Both the position numbers and the translations under genes were made by a program. A DNA stretch of 64,000 nucleotides from contig NZ_FNGC01000003.1 of NCBI RefSeq assembly GCF_900102785.1, positions 62,001-126,000 on the forward strand. Reading direction: 5' to 3'. This DNA is from Arthrobacter sp. ok362 (lineage in GTDB: Bacteria > Actinomycetota > Actinomycetes > Actinomycetales > Micrococcaceae). Every line of letters starts with the position of its first letter. Positions within the stretch are counted from its first letter, which is position 1. Below the pieces are notes generated by a model. That model was not told where the DNA came from, did no database searches, and worked only from the letters and a program-made list of their open reading frames with translations. Below, one piece after another: positions 17,376 to 25,746 of this stretch.

Positions 17376-18086
17376 CTAGAAGTCGCCGCGGCTGGCATCC
17401 TCAGGAGGCAGGACAGGCCAGTCACCTTCGATCACGGCGGCCGGCTTCGTCTTGCGCAGGTAGCTTTGGAAATCCGAGGCCTGGGCCGAGGCCCATTCCA
17501 CCTGGAGCTGGTGCAGGTTGCTCGCCGGCATTCTGAGCTTGGGGAATTTGCCGACCATGGCATCGAGCATGCGCAATGTTGCCAGGGCGTCGGCGGCCGA
17601 GGTGTGGGCGTTGTCCAGGCTGACGCCGTATTCCTCACACAGCGCGGTAAGCGTGCGCTTGCCCTTGCGGTACCGGTCCACCTGCTTGTTCATGATGTAC
17701 GGGTCCAGAACGGGGAAGCGGCTCAACTGCGGGACGCCGTAGCGGGCCGATTCGGCCGCGAGCACGGTGAAGTCGTAGCTGGCGTTAAATGCGATGACGG
17801 GCACACCGGCGTCGAACAGCTCCTGCAGCACGGCGGCGAGTTCGCGCGTCACTTCGGCGGCGGGGCGGCCTTCGCGGCGGGCCTGCTCGGTGGTGACGCC
17901 GTGGATATCGCTGGCCTCGGTGGGAATCTCAACGCCGGGGTCGGCGAGCCACTCGTGTTCCTTGATCACGCCGCCGGCGGAGTCCACCACCGTGACCGAC
18001 GCAGTGACGATCCGCGCCGAGCGGGAGTTGCGGCCCGTTGTTTCGAGGTCGAAGGCTGCGCGGGGAAGGCTGTTCCAAGTGCTCAT
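17376..18086 (-). CDS. 3'-5' exonuclease (DEDDh, DnaQ/Pol III epsilon-like)
   Basis: A 236-residue exonuclease. Motif I AAFDLETTG supplies the Asp and Glu, motif II the Asp in NASYDFTVLAAE, and motif III the His/Asp pair in AHTSAADALATL, so the four acidic ligands and the general-base His of the DEDDh class are present. Such stand-alone proteins act in proofreading, repair or nucleotide salvage; the specific role is not readable. It is divergent from the repair cluster that follows. A C-terminal segment of ~40 residues (SFQ..AVIEGDWPVL) lies outside the catalytic domain. Confidence 0.88.
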   Translation of the reverse strand: MSTWNSLPRAAFDLETTGRNSRSARIVTASVTVVDSAGGVIKEHEWLADPGVEIPTEASDIHGVTTEQARREGRPAAEVTRELAAVLQELFDAGVPVIAFNASYDFTVLAAESARYGVPQLSRFPVLDPYIMNKQVDRYRKGKRTLTALCEEYGVSLDNAHTSAADALATLRMLDAMVGKFPKLRMPASNLHQLQVEWASAQASDFQSYLRKTKPAAVIEGDWPVLPPEDASRGDF

Positions 18087-18183
18087 GCTTCAACGCTACC
18101 TGCTGCCTCCGACAGTTCTTGACCGCCGTGCCCGCGTGCCCTCCGGGCACGGCGCCGGCGCCCTGAACGGCTAGGCTGGACCG

Positions 18184-18600
18184 ATGCGGACGGAGTATGT
18201 GGAGGCGGTGCTGGAGCTCGTGGCGTTGATCCCGGCCGGCACGGCGGTGGCCTATGGCGACGTTGCGGAACTCCTCGGCTCCGGCGGCCCGCGCCAGGTC
18301 GGTTCGGTCATGAGCCACCATGGCAGCAGCGTGCCCTGGTGGCGCGTCCTGAAGTCCAGCGGGGACGCCCCGCCTGGGCTCGAGCACGAGGCCTTGGCGC
18401 TCTATCTGCAGGAGGGGACGCCGTTGCTGGGCCGTTATGACGACTTCCTCCGGACCGGCGACGGGCGCTGGCGCGTTGACCTGGCCACCGGCCGGTGGGC
18501 GCCCACCGACGCCGACTTCGACCGGATCGACGCCATCGCTGAGCGGCTCGAGCGGGAGTCGCATAAATTGTCGGTACCGGATGATGAAATGACTGTGTGA
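18184..18600 (+). CDS. Alkyltransferase-like (ATL) protein of the MGMT family
   Basis: A 138-residue protein with the DNA-binding half of O6-alkylguanine-DNA alkyltransferase: LIPAGTAVAYGDVAELLG, GGPRQVGSVMSHHG and the active-site loop. Where the methyltransferase has PCHR, this has PWWR, so the acceptor Cys is replaced by Trp as in ATL proteins. ATLs bind O6-alkylguanine and hand the lesion to nucleotide excision repair rather than repairing it. Its TGA overlaps the GTG of the downstream AdnA-like gene by 4 bases, so damage recognition is translationally coupled with the resection nuclease. Confidence 0.88.
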   Translation: MRTEYVEAVLELVALIPAGTAVAYGDVAELLGSGGPRQVGSVMSHHGSSVPWWRVLKSSGDAPPGLEHEALALYLQEGTPLLGRYDDFLRTGDGRWRVDLATGRWAPTDADFDRIDAIAERLERESHKLSVPDDEMTV

Positions 18601-21600
18601 GTACCCCCAGCCACGGCCAGAATTTAGAGCAGGCAGAGTTTCAGGTGACACAGTCAGAGCAGGTTGAGTTTAAGTCTTCGGAGTTTCAGTCCGCAGGGCT
18701 GCGCCTGTTGCCGCCCCGGACCCACCACAGCGCGGTCCCGGTGCTGTCGCCGGACCAGCTCGGCGCCGTCGAGGTCCCGCCCGGCTCCGGCCCCGTCCTG
18801 GTGCCCGGAGCACCCGGCACCGGAAAGTCGACGGTCCTTGTCGAGGCCGCCGTCCGCCGCACCCTGCGGGACGGCCTTGATCCGGAGCGGATGCTCATCC
18901 TGGCGCCCGGAAGGCTCGCCGCGGATACGCTCCGCGACCGCTTCACGGCGCGCTTGGACCGGAGCCTGAGCACGACGCCGGCACGGACCTGGGCGTCTTA
19001 TGCCTTCGATTTGATCCGCCGCGCCAAGGCCGAAGGCCTCCTCCCGCTGCCGCGCCAGCCGAAGCTGCTCTCCGGTCCGGAACAGGACCTGATCATCAAG
19101 GAACTGCTGGAGGGCCACGCGCTGCCCGGCCTCGAACTGCCGTGGCCGGAGGACCTGGACGCCGCCCTGCAGACCCGCGGATTCCGGCAGGAAGTACGCC
19201 AGCTTTTTGACCGGATCATCGAATCCGGGCGGACGGCCGAGGACCTGGTGGCGCTGGCCCGCCGGTGCAACCGGCCCGATTGGATCCCGGCGGCCGCCCT
19301 GTACTCCGAGTACCGCGACGTCCTGGACCTGCGCATGCCCGAGGCCTTCGACCCCGCCGGCATCATCACCGCCGCACGCCAGATCTTCCAGGACTCACCG
19401 GATTTCCTTGCCGCCGAGCGCGACCGCCTGCAACTGATTCTCGTGGACGACATCCAGGAGGCGAACCCAGCGGTCTTTGAATTGCTGGCAGACATCGCCG
19501 CCGGCAAGGACGCCATCATCACTGCTTCGCCGGACACCGTGGTTCAGGGCTTCCGCGGGGCACGTCCCGATCTCGTGGCGGAGCTTCCCCGCCTGCTGGC
19601 CCCTGCCGGAGAAATCCTGGAACGTCCGCTGTGGACTGCGCATAGGCACGCCCCGGCCGTGGCAGAGGCATGGCTGTCGGTGGCCGGGCGCATCTCCCGC
19701 AGGTCCGGCGGGCAGTCCGCACGCCGGCTCGAACGCCCTGATCCTGCCCCGACGCCGGACGGGCCGCCGGTCCCGGCCCCGGGATCTGCCGTCCCGACGC
19801 CGGACGGGCCGCCCCGCGCCGACAGCCGCCCTGGGACGGTCGAGGCCCACCTGCTGCCGTCCCCGGTCCACGAACTGCGGTACGTGGCGCAGCGCATCCT
19901 CGAAGCCCAGCTGAACGACGCCCGGGAACTCGGGGACATTGCCGTGATCGTCCGCAACGGCGGCCAGCTCAGCCAGCTGCAGCGGTACCTGGCCGGCCAG
20001 GGGATTCCGGTCCGGATTCCCGTCGCCGAATCCGCTGTCCGGGATGAGGTCGCGGTCCGTCCACTGCTGGATGCCTATGCGGTGGCCCTGGACCCCGCCG
20101 CGCTCACCCCCGAGTCAGCCGTATCCTTGCTGACGTCCCGGATAGGCGGCGCCACGTCGATTGAATTGCGGAGGCTGCGGCAGTCGCTGCGTCGGGAGGA
20201 ACTCCTGGGCGGCGGCGGACGCACCAGCGACGCCCTCCTGGTCGAAGCTCTGCTGGAGCCCGGGGCGCTGGCAACGCTGGGCATCGAGGGGCACTCGGCC
20301 CGCCGGATCGCCCGGATGATCCGGGCGGGGCGGGACGCCGCCGAGGCCCCCGGTGGGAACGCCGAGACGGTGCTCTGGGCGCTCTGGCATTCCACCGGCC
20401 TGGCCTCCCGCTGGACCGAGGCCGCCCTCGCCGGAGGGTCGGCCGGCGCCCGGGCCGACCGTGACCTCGATGCCATGATGGCGCTGTTCCATACCGCGGA
20501 ACGCTTTGTCGACCAGCTGCCGGGCTCCGGTCCGGAGCAGTTCCTTGAATACCTGCTGAGCCAGGAACTGCCCATGGATACCCTGGCCGCCAGGGCGCAG
20601 CTGGAAGACGCGGTGGAGCTCATGACCCCTGCCAGCGCCGCCGGCCGGGAGTGGCCCGTGGTGATCGTGCCCGGACTGCAGGAAGGCGTGTGGCCCAACA
20701 CCCGGCTGCGCGGCGAACTGCTCGGCAGCACTTTGTTCGCCGACGCCGTCGAACACGGAGTGGAGTATGCCCTGCGACTGGATCCGCAGAGCCGGTTGCG
20801 CGAAATCCGCTATGACGAGCTCCGAAGCTTTTCCACCGCGGTGTCCCGCGCCCGGGAGGTGCTGATCTGCACGGCCGTGTCCTCGGAGGATGAGCAGCCC
20901 TCCTCGTTCCTGGACTATGTGGCGCCGCTGCGGCCGGGGCAGGACCGTCGGGGCTATACCCCGGTCGAGCGTCCGCTGACCCTCCGGGCGCTGGTGGCGG
21001 AACTGCGCCAGTACGCCCAATTGGACCCCAAGGCTGCCGAATCGGCCGAAGCCGCGGCCGTGCTGGGAGTCCTGGCCACGGCTCAGCCGCCGGTTCCGGG
21101 AGCGCACCCCGCGAGCTGGTGGGGACTGGCCGAGTTGTCCACGGAGGAGCCGGTTGTTCCCCCGGGCGGTACCGTGTTTGTGTCGCCCTCGAAGGTCGAA
21201 ACCGTGCAGAAATCGCCGCTGGACTGGTTCGTCCAGGCCGCCGGCGGAGAAGCCGCGACGGATTTTGCCCGCAGCCTGGGAACGCTTGTCCACGCCATCG
21301 CGCAGGACCTGCCGGACGCCTCGGGAAGCGAATATGTTGCGGAACTCGTCCGGCGCTGGCCCACACTGGGGATGAAGGACAACTGGGAAGGCAAACTGGA
21401 CTTCCAGCGTGCCGAGTCCATGGTCCGCAAGCTGGCCCAGTATGTCCTCGTGATGCGCAGCGAGGGCCGGAGCCTGATCGGCGTCGAACAGGACTTTGAG
21501 GTAAAGCTGCCGGACGTTCCGGCGGAGACCACCGCCGGACCCGGATCCGAGCCCGGCGACGGCGGGAGCATCGGGCCGGCGCGGCCCGCCGTGCTGCGGG

Positions 21601-22019
21601 GCCAGGTTGACAGGCTCGAGATCGACGCCGAGGGCCGGCTGGTGATCATCGACCTCAAGACCGGCAAACGCCAGCCAGGCAAGGCGGATCTGGACCGTCA
21701 CCCGCAGCTCGGCGCCTATCAGGCCGCCGTGCTGGCCGGGGGCTTTGCGGGTCCCGATGACGGGCCGCCGCCGCTGCCTGGCGGGGCCGTCCTGGCCCAG
21801 CTGGGCACCACAACCAAGAGCCCCGGGATCCAAGCCCAGGCTCCACTGGACCCGCAGGACAACTGGGCGCTGGAGATGGTCGGCGACGCCGCCCGCGTCA
21901 TGTCCGGCAGTGTCTTCCAGGCCCGGCACGATCCGTCCAAGGGAGGCCACGGCGGCCACGGCTGCCGGCTCCCTGAAGTGTGCCCGCTGTGCGTGCGCGG
22001 AAAGCAGGTTACTGAATGA
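18597..22019 (+). CDS. adnA: AdnA-like ATP-dependent helicase/nuclease subunit
   Basis: 1140 residues, UvrD/REP-type helicase fused to a C-terminal PD-(D/E)XK (RecB-like) nuclease. Walker A GAPGTGKST is at 71-79, but motif II reads VDDIQE instead of DExQD, a degenerate motor as expected of AdnA. The nuclease shows RGQVDRLEI and IIDLKTGK (Asp1019, Lys1021) and QLGAYQAAV. A C-terminal C-x5-C-x2-C (1123, 1129, 1132) resembles the Fe-S staple of AddB-type nucleases, yet the expected partner cysteine before SPLDWF is Lys872. The N-terminus carries an odd repeat of EQxEF(Q/K) units. Predicted to resect DNA double-strand breaks with the next gene. The start GTG overlaps the ATL stop; gene order adnA-adnB, then nudC and uvrD2, resembles mycobacteria. 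Confidence 0.85.
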   Translation: MSTPSHGQNLEQAEFQVTQSEQVEFKSSEFQSAGLRLLPPRTHHSAVPVLSPDQLGAVEVPPGSGPVLVPGAPGTGKSTVLVEAAVRRTLRDGLDPERMLILAPGRLAADTLRDRFTARLDRSLSTTPARTWASYAFDLIRRAKAEGLLPLPRQPKLLSGPEQDLIIKELLEGHALPGLELPWPEDLDAALQTRGFRQEVRQLFDRIIESGRTAEDLVALARRCNRPDWIPAAALYSEYRDVLDLRMPEAFDPAGIITAARQIFQDSPDFLAAERDRLQLILVDDIQEANPAVFELLADIAAGKDAIITASPDTVVQGFRGARPDLVAELPRLLAPAGEILERPLWTAHRHAPAVAEAWLSVAGRISRRSGGQSARRLERPDPAPTPDGPPVPAPGSAVPTPDGPPRADSRPGTVEAHLLPSPVHELRYVAQRILEAQLNDARELGDIAVIVRNGGQLSQLQRYLAGQGIPVRIPVAESAVRDEVAVRPLLDAYAVALDPAALTPESAVSLLTSRIGGATSIELRRLRQSLRREELLGGGGRTSDALLVEALLEPGALATLGIEGHSARRIARMIRAGRDAAEAPGGNAETVLWALWHSTGLASRWTEAALAGGSAGARADRDLDAMMALFHTAERFVDQLPGSGPEQFLEYLLSQELPMDTLAARAQLEDAVELMTPASAAGREWPVVIVPGLQEGVWPNTRLRGELLGSTLFADAVEHGVEYALRLDPQSRLREIRYDELRSFSTAVSRAREVLICTAVSSEDEQPSSFLDYVAPLRPGQDRRGYTPVERPLTLRALVAELRQYAQLDPKAAESAEAAAVLGVLATAQPPVPGAHPASWWGLAELSTEEPVVPPGGTVFVSPSKVETVQKSPLDWFVQAAGGEAATDFARSLGTLVHAIAQDLPDASGSEYVAELVRRWPTLGMKDNWEGKLDFQRAESMVRKLAQYVLVMRSEGRSLIGVEQDFEVKLPDVPAETTAGPGSEPGDGGSIGPARPAVLRGQVDRLEIDAEGRLVIIDLKTGKRQPGKADLDRHPQLGAYQAAVLAGGFAGPDDGPPPLPGGAVLAQLGTTTKSPGIQAQAPLDPQDNWALEMVGDAARVMSGSVFQARHDPSKGGHGGHGCRLPEVCPLCVRGKQVTE

Positions 22020-25000
22020 CCCCCGAGGCGCCGGAGACCGGCCTGGCCGGGCCGCAGCCGGCACCGAATCACCTTCCCGAGCCCCTTCCCGAGCCACGGT
22101 TCAGCCCGGAGGAGCTGTCCGCACTGCTGGGGGAGAAGAACAGCCCCACTGCCGAACAGTCCCTGATCATTTCCTCGCCCCTCACGCCGCGGCTCGTGAT
22201 CGCCGGGGCAGGCTCGGGGAAGACTGCCACCATGGCGGACCGTGTGGTCTGGCTCGTTGCCAACGGCTGGGTCCGGCCGGAGGAGGTCCTCGGGGTCACG
22301 TTTACGCGTAAGGCCGCCGGTGAACTCGCCTCGCGGATCAGGGCCAAGCTGGCCGCGCTGGCGCGGATCGCGGCGGCCGACACCGGGAACACCGTCTTCC
22401 CGGCCGGGCTGCTGAGCACGGATGCGCTCGAACCCAAGGTCTCCACTTACCACTCGTACGCGAGCGGCATTGTGTCCGATTATGGCCTCCGCCTTGGCGT
22501 CGAGCGCGACGTCGTGTTGCTCGGCGGCGCCCAGTCGTTCCAGCTCGCCAGCGAGGTGGTGGAAGCCTTTGACGGGGACTACGAACACTTCCGGTCCGCC
22601 AAATCGACCCTGGTCAAGGCCGTGATCCAACTGGCGGGAGAGTGCGCGGAGCACCTGCAGGACCCGGCCCAGGTCCGTGGCTGGCTGCTGGAACGGGTCG
22701 CCGCGTTCGAGTCGCTGCCTTATATCGCAGAGGCCAAGAAGAACCCCACCCAGGCGGCGGGCGAGCTCGGTGCGATGCTGCGCACCCGGGCCAGCGTCGC
22801 GGACATGGTCGGCCGCTATTCCGCGGCGAAGCGCGCCCGCGGCGCCCTGGACTTCGGCGACCTCGTGGCCCTGGCGGCACGGGTGGCCAACGAGATTCCG
22901 GTCGCCGCCCAAACGGAACGCCAGCGCTACAAGGTAGTGCTGCTCGATGAGTTCCAGGACACCTCGCACGCCCAACTGGTGCTGTTCTCCCGGCTCTTCG
23001 GCGACGGCCATGCCGTCACGGCGGTGGGGGACCCGAACCAGTCCATCTACGGATTCCGGGGAGCGTCGGCCGGGCAACTTTTCCACTTCGTCCGCGAATT
23101 CCCGATCCTCGTCAGCGGCGACGGTACCGACGCCGCCCACCGCAGCGCCGGGGACCAGGAAAGCGGCGAAGACCCCGGCGGAGAAGGAAACGGCGGGGAA
23201 CAAGAAAGCGGTCCGGCCGGCCCAGCCCGGCGCTTCGCCGTGGCGCCGACCTCGTATTTGACCACCGCATGGCGCAACGGGCGCAACATCCTGGCCACGG
23301 CCAATCTCATTTCGGCGCCGCTGAGCAAGGCGGCGGCGAACCTCGGGGCCGCCGGGGCCCGGGAAAGTGCCGATGCCGTCGAGGTTCCGCCATTGCAGCC
23401 CAGCCCGGCCGCCGTGGAGGGCAGGGTCGTGATGGGACGGTTCGCCACGGACGAAGCCGAGGCCGCGGCGATCGCTTCAGACGTGCTGAAATTCCGGGTG
23501 ACGGACTTCGACGCCCCGCAGTCCGCCGACCCGGTTCCGCCGGCCATGGCCGTCCTCTGCCGGCGACGGGCACAGATGGAATGCATTCGCCGCGAATTCG
23601 AAGTCCGGGGCATTCCCTATGAAATCGTCGGACTCGGCGGGCTGCTGGACACGCCGGAAATCATCGATCTTGTCGCCACGCTTCGGGTGCTGGCCGACCC
23701 CGGCCGCTCGGACTCCCTCATGCGCCTGCTGGCCGGCGCACGGTGGCGGATCGGCCCGGCGGACCTGATGGCCCTGCGGGACTGGTCCAGCTTCCTGGCC
23801 CGCCGTCGGGGCCGCCCTGGTGGCCTGGACGCGGACGACGCCGGGCGTGCCGCCGAGGATACGATCGATGACGCAGTGATTGAAGGCGACATCACGGATT
23901 CCGCCAGCCTGGTCGAGGCCCTGGACTGGCTGCCCCGCGACGGCTGGACTTCGGCGCACGGCCGCAGGCTGAGCCCGGAGGCCCGCGGCCGGCTGCAGCG
24001 GCTCTCGGACGAGCTCCGGCAGTTGCGCAGCTACATGGGGGACGACCTCACCACCTTGCTGGGCGAGGTTGAACGGGCGATGCTCCTGGACATCGAAGTT
24101 GCGGCGCGGCCCGGGATCAGCATCCATCAGGCCCGCCGCAACCTGGACGCCTTCCAGGACGCCGCGGCCGGGTTCCTGCACACCTCCCAGCGGGTCGACG
24201 TCCTGGCGTTCCTCGCATGGCTGGAAGCCGCGGCGGCCGAGGAAAACGGCCTCGATGCCGCAGCGCCGGAAGTGAACCATGAGGCCGTCCAGCTTCTGAC
24301 CGTGCATGCCTCCAAGGGGCTGGAATGGGATGTCGTGTTCGTTCCCGGGCTCAATGCCGGGGCGTTCCCCAGCAGCAGGGACTCGCGGTGGAGCAGCGGA
24401 AGCGCGGCACTGCCGTGGCCGTTGCGCGGCGACCGCGTCGACCTGCCCCAATGGGACCTGGACCAGCCGGACCAGAAAGGCTGGCTGGATGCCGAGAAGG
24501 AGTTCAAGTCTGCCGTCCAGGCGCACGGCGAAGCCGAGGAACGGCGTTTGGCCTACGTGGCGTACACCCGTGCGAAACACGTGCTCTGGATTTCAAGTGC
24601 CGCGTGGGTGGGGTCCCGGGCCGGTTTGGCCGAGATGTCTCCCTTTCTTTCCGGGCTGGAGGGCCTCACCGCGGAAGGCGCCGCCGAAATCCACCCGCTG
24701 TCCGTCAGCGAGGACGCACTGCCGGCCGAAAGCCCCTTGACCTCTGAACTCGAAGTCGCCGCCTGGCCCTACGATCCCCTCGAGGGGCCGCATGATCCAC
24801 GGACGGGCAAACGGCTGCGGCTTGTCCCGGGCCGGCGCGCGGCCATGGAATCCGCCGCGGCCCGTGTCCTGCAGGCAATGGACGCCGGCCCGGGCAGCCA
24901 CGCGAGCAGAGGCCCGGCTGCGGTCCTGGCGCACGCCGGCGGGGCCAGCGTCGGGCGGCCCGTCCTGCGCGGTCCTGCGGCGGGATGGGCAAGGGAGGCG

Positions 25001-25666
25001 GCCACCTTGCTGGAACGCCGCTCCCGGCGTTCGGTGGTCCAGGACGTGCATCTGCCGGGCCATATCTCGGCGTCCACTCTCGTGGACCTGGAAGATGACG
25101 CAGGCTCCGTCGTGGCCCGCCTGCGCAGGCCGATCCCGCGCGAACCGGGGATGTCGGCCCGCAAGGGCACGGCCTTCCACGCCTGGGTGGAGGAATACTT
25201 CGGCGCCGCCGGGATGCTGGACCTGGGAGAGGCCGAAGGCGCTGACGACCACATCGACGAGGCCTACGGACTGGACTCCATGGTGGAAACTTTCCGGCAG
25301 TCCGAGTGGGCGCACCGCGCCCCCGCCCATGTCGAGGTCCCGGTCGAGACACGGATTGGCGACGTCGTGGTCCGGGGCAGGATCGACGCCGTGTTCCGCG
25401 ACGCCGACGGCGGCTGGGACCTTGTGGACTGGAAGACCGGTCGCCGCCCCTCGGCGGCCCAGCTGAAGGTGAAGGCAGTCCAGCTCGCCGTCTACCGCCT
25501 GGCCTGGGCCCGGCTCAAAGGGGTCCCGTTGGAGGACGTCCGGGCCGCGTTCTACTACGTGGCCGACAACCAGGTGGTCCGTCCGCACGATCTCGGATCA
25601 GCGGAAAAGCTCGAGGAAATCGTGGCGGCGGCGCTGGGAAGGACATCGGCGGCGCGGGGCGTCTAG
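22016..25666 (+). CDS. adnB: AdnB-like ATP-dependent helicase/nuclease subunit
   Basis: 1216 residues; the probable lead motor of the resection machine. Walker A AGAGSGKT, FTRKAAGELASRI, intact motif II LLDEFQDTSHAQ, GDPNQSIYGFRGAS, VHASKGLEWDVVFVPGL and YVAYTRAKHVLW cover the SF1 helicase motifs. The C-terminal nuclease has VRGRIDAVF and LVDWKTGR followed by QLAVYRLAW, so the catalytic Asp and Lys are in place; it has no Fe-S cysteines. A low-complexity Gly/Glu/Ser insert of ~40 residues (about 23115-23220) interrupts the helicase after FVREFPILV, probably a surface loop. The ATG overlaps the upstream stop by 4 bases. Confidence 0.87.
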   Translation: MTPEAPETGLAGPQPAPNHLPEPLPEPRFSPEELSALLGEKNSPTAEQSLIISSPLTPRLVIAGAGSGKTATMADRVVWLVANGWVRPEEVLGVTFTRKAAGELASRIRAKLAALARIAAADTGNTVFPAGLLSTDALEPKVSTYHSYASGIVSDYGLRLGVERDVVLLGGAQSFQLASEVVEAFDGDYEHFRSAKSTLVKAVIQLAGECAEHLQDPAQVRGWLLERVAAFESLPYIAEAKKNPTQAAGELGAMLRTRASVADMVGRYSAAKRARGALDFGDLVALAARVANEIPVAAQTERQRYKVVLLDEFQDTSHAQLVLFSRLFGDGHAVTAVGDPNQSIYGFRGASAGQLFHFVREFPILVSGDGTDAAHRSAGDQESGEDPGGEGNGGEQESGPAGPARRFAVAPTSYLTTAWRNGRNILATANLISAPLSKAAANLGAAGARESADAVEVPPLQPSPAAVEGRVVMGRFATDEAEAAAIASDVLKFRVTDFDAPQSADPVPPAMAVLCRRRAQMECIRREFEVRGIPYEIVGLGGLLDTPEIIDLVATLRVLADPGRSDSLMRLLAGARWRIGPADLMALRDWSSFLARRRGRPGGLDADDAGRAAEDTIDDAVIEGDITDSASLVEALDWLPRDGWTSAHGRRLSPEARGRLQRLSDELRQLRSYMGDDLTTLLGEVERAMLLDIEVAARPGISIHQARRNLDAFQDAAAGFLHTSQRVDVLAFLAWLEAAAAEENGLDAAAPEVNHEAVQLLTVHASKGLEWDVVFVPGLNAGAFPSSRDSRWSSGSAALPWPLRGDRVDLPQWDLDQPDQKGWLDAEKEFKSAVQAHGEAEERRLAYVAYTRAKHVLWISSAAWVGSRAGLAEMSPFLSGLEGLTAEGAAEIHPLSVSEDALPAESPLTSELEVAAWPYDPLEGPHDPRTGKRLRLVPGRRAAMESAAARVLQAMDAGPGSHASRGPAAVLAHAGGASVGRPVLRGPAAGWAREAATLLERRSRRSVVQDVHLPGHISASTLVDLEDDAGSVVARLRRPIPREPGMSARKGTAFHAWVEEYFGAAGMLDLGEAEGADDHIDEAYGLDSMVETFRQSEWAHRAPAHVEVPVETRIGDVVVRGRIDAVFRDADGGWDLVDWKTGRRPSAAQLKVKAVQLAVYRLAWARLKGVPLEDVRAAFYYVADNQVVRPHDLGSAEKLEEIVAAALGRTSAARGV

Positions 25667-25746
25667 GTGGATTCTGCCGGCCGGAGCCCGTCATGCAGGG
25701 GTGTGCTGGCCGGAATGAGCCGGTCGGAACTGGTCAGCAGCGGAAG

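Noticed and set aside
18303..18360. Active O6-methylguanine methyltransferase
   Set aside because: The acceptor Cys of PCHR is Trp (PWWR), so the protein cannot take the methyl group.
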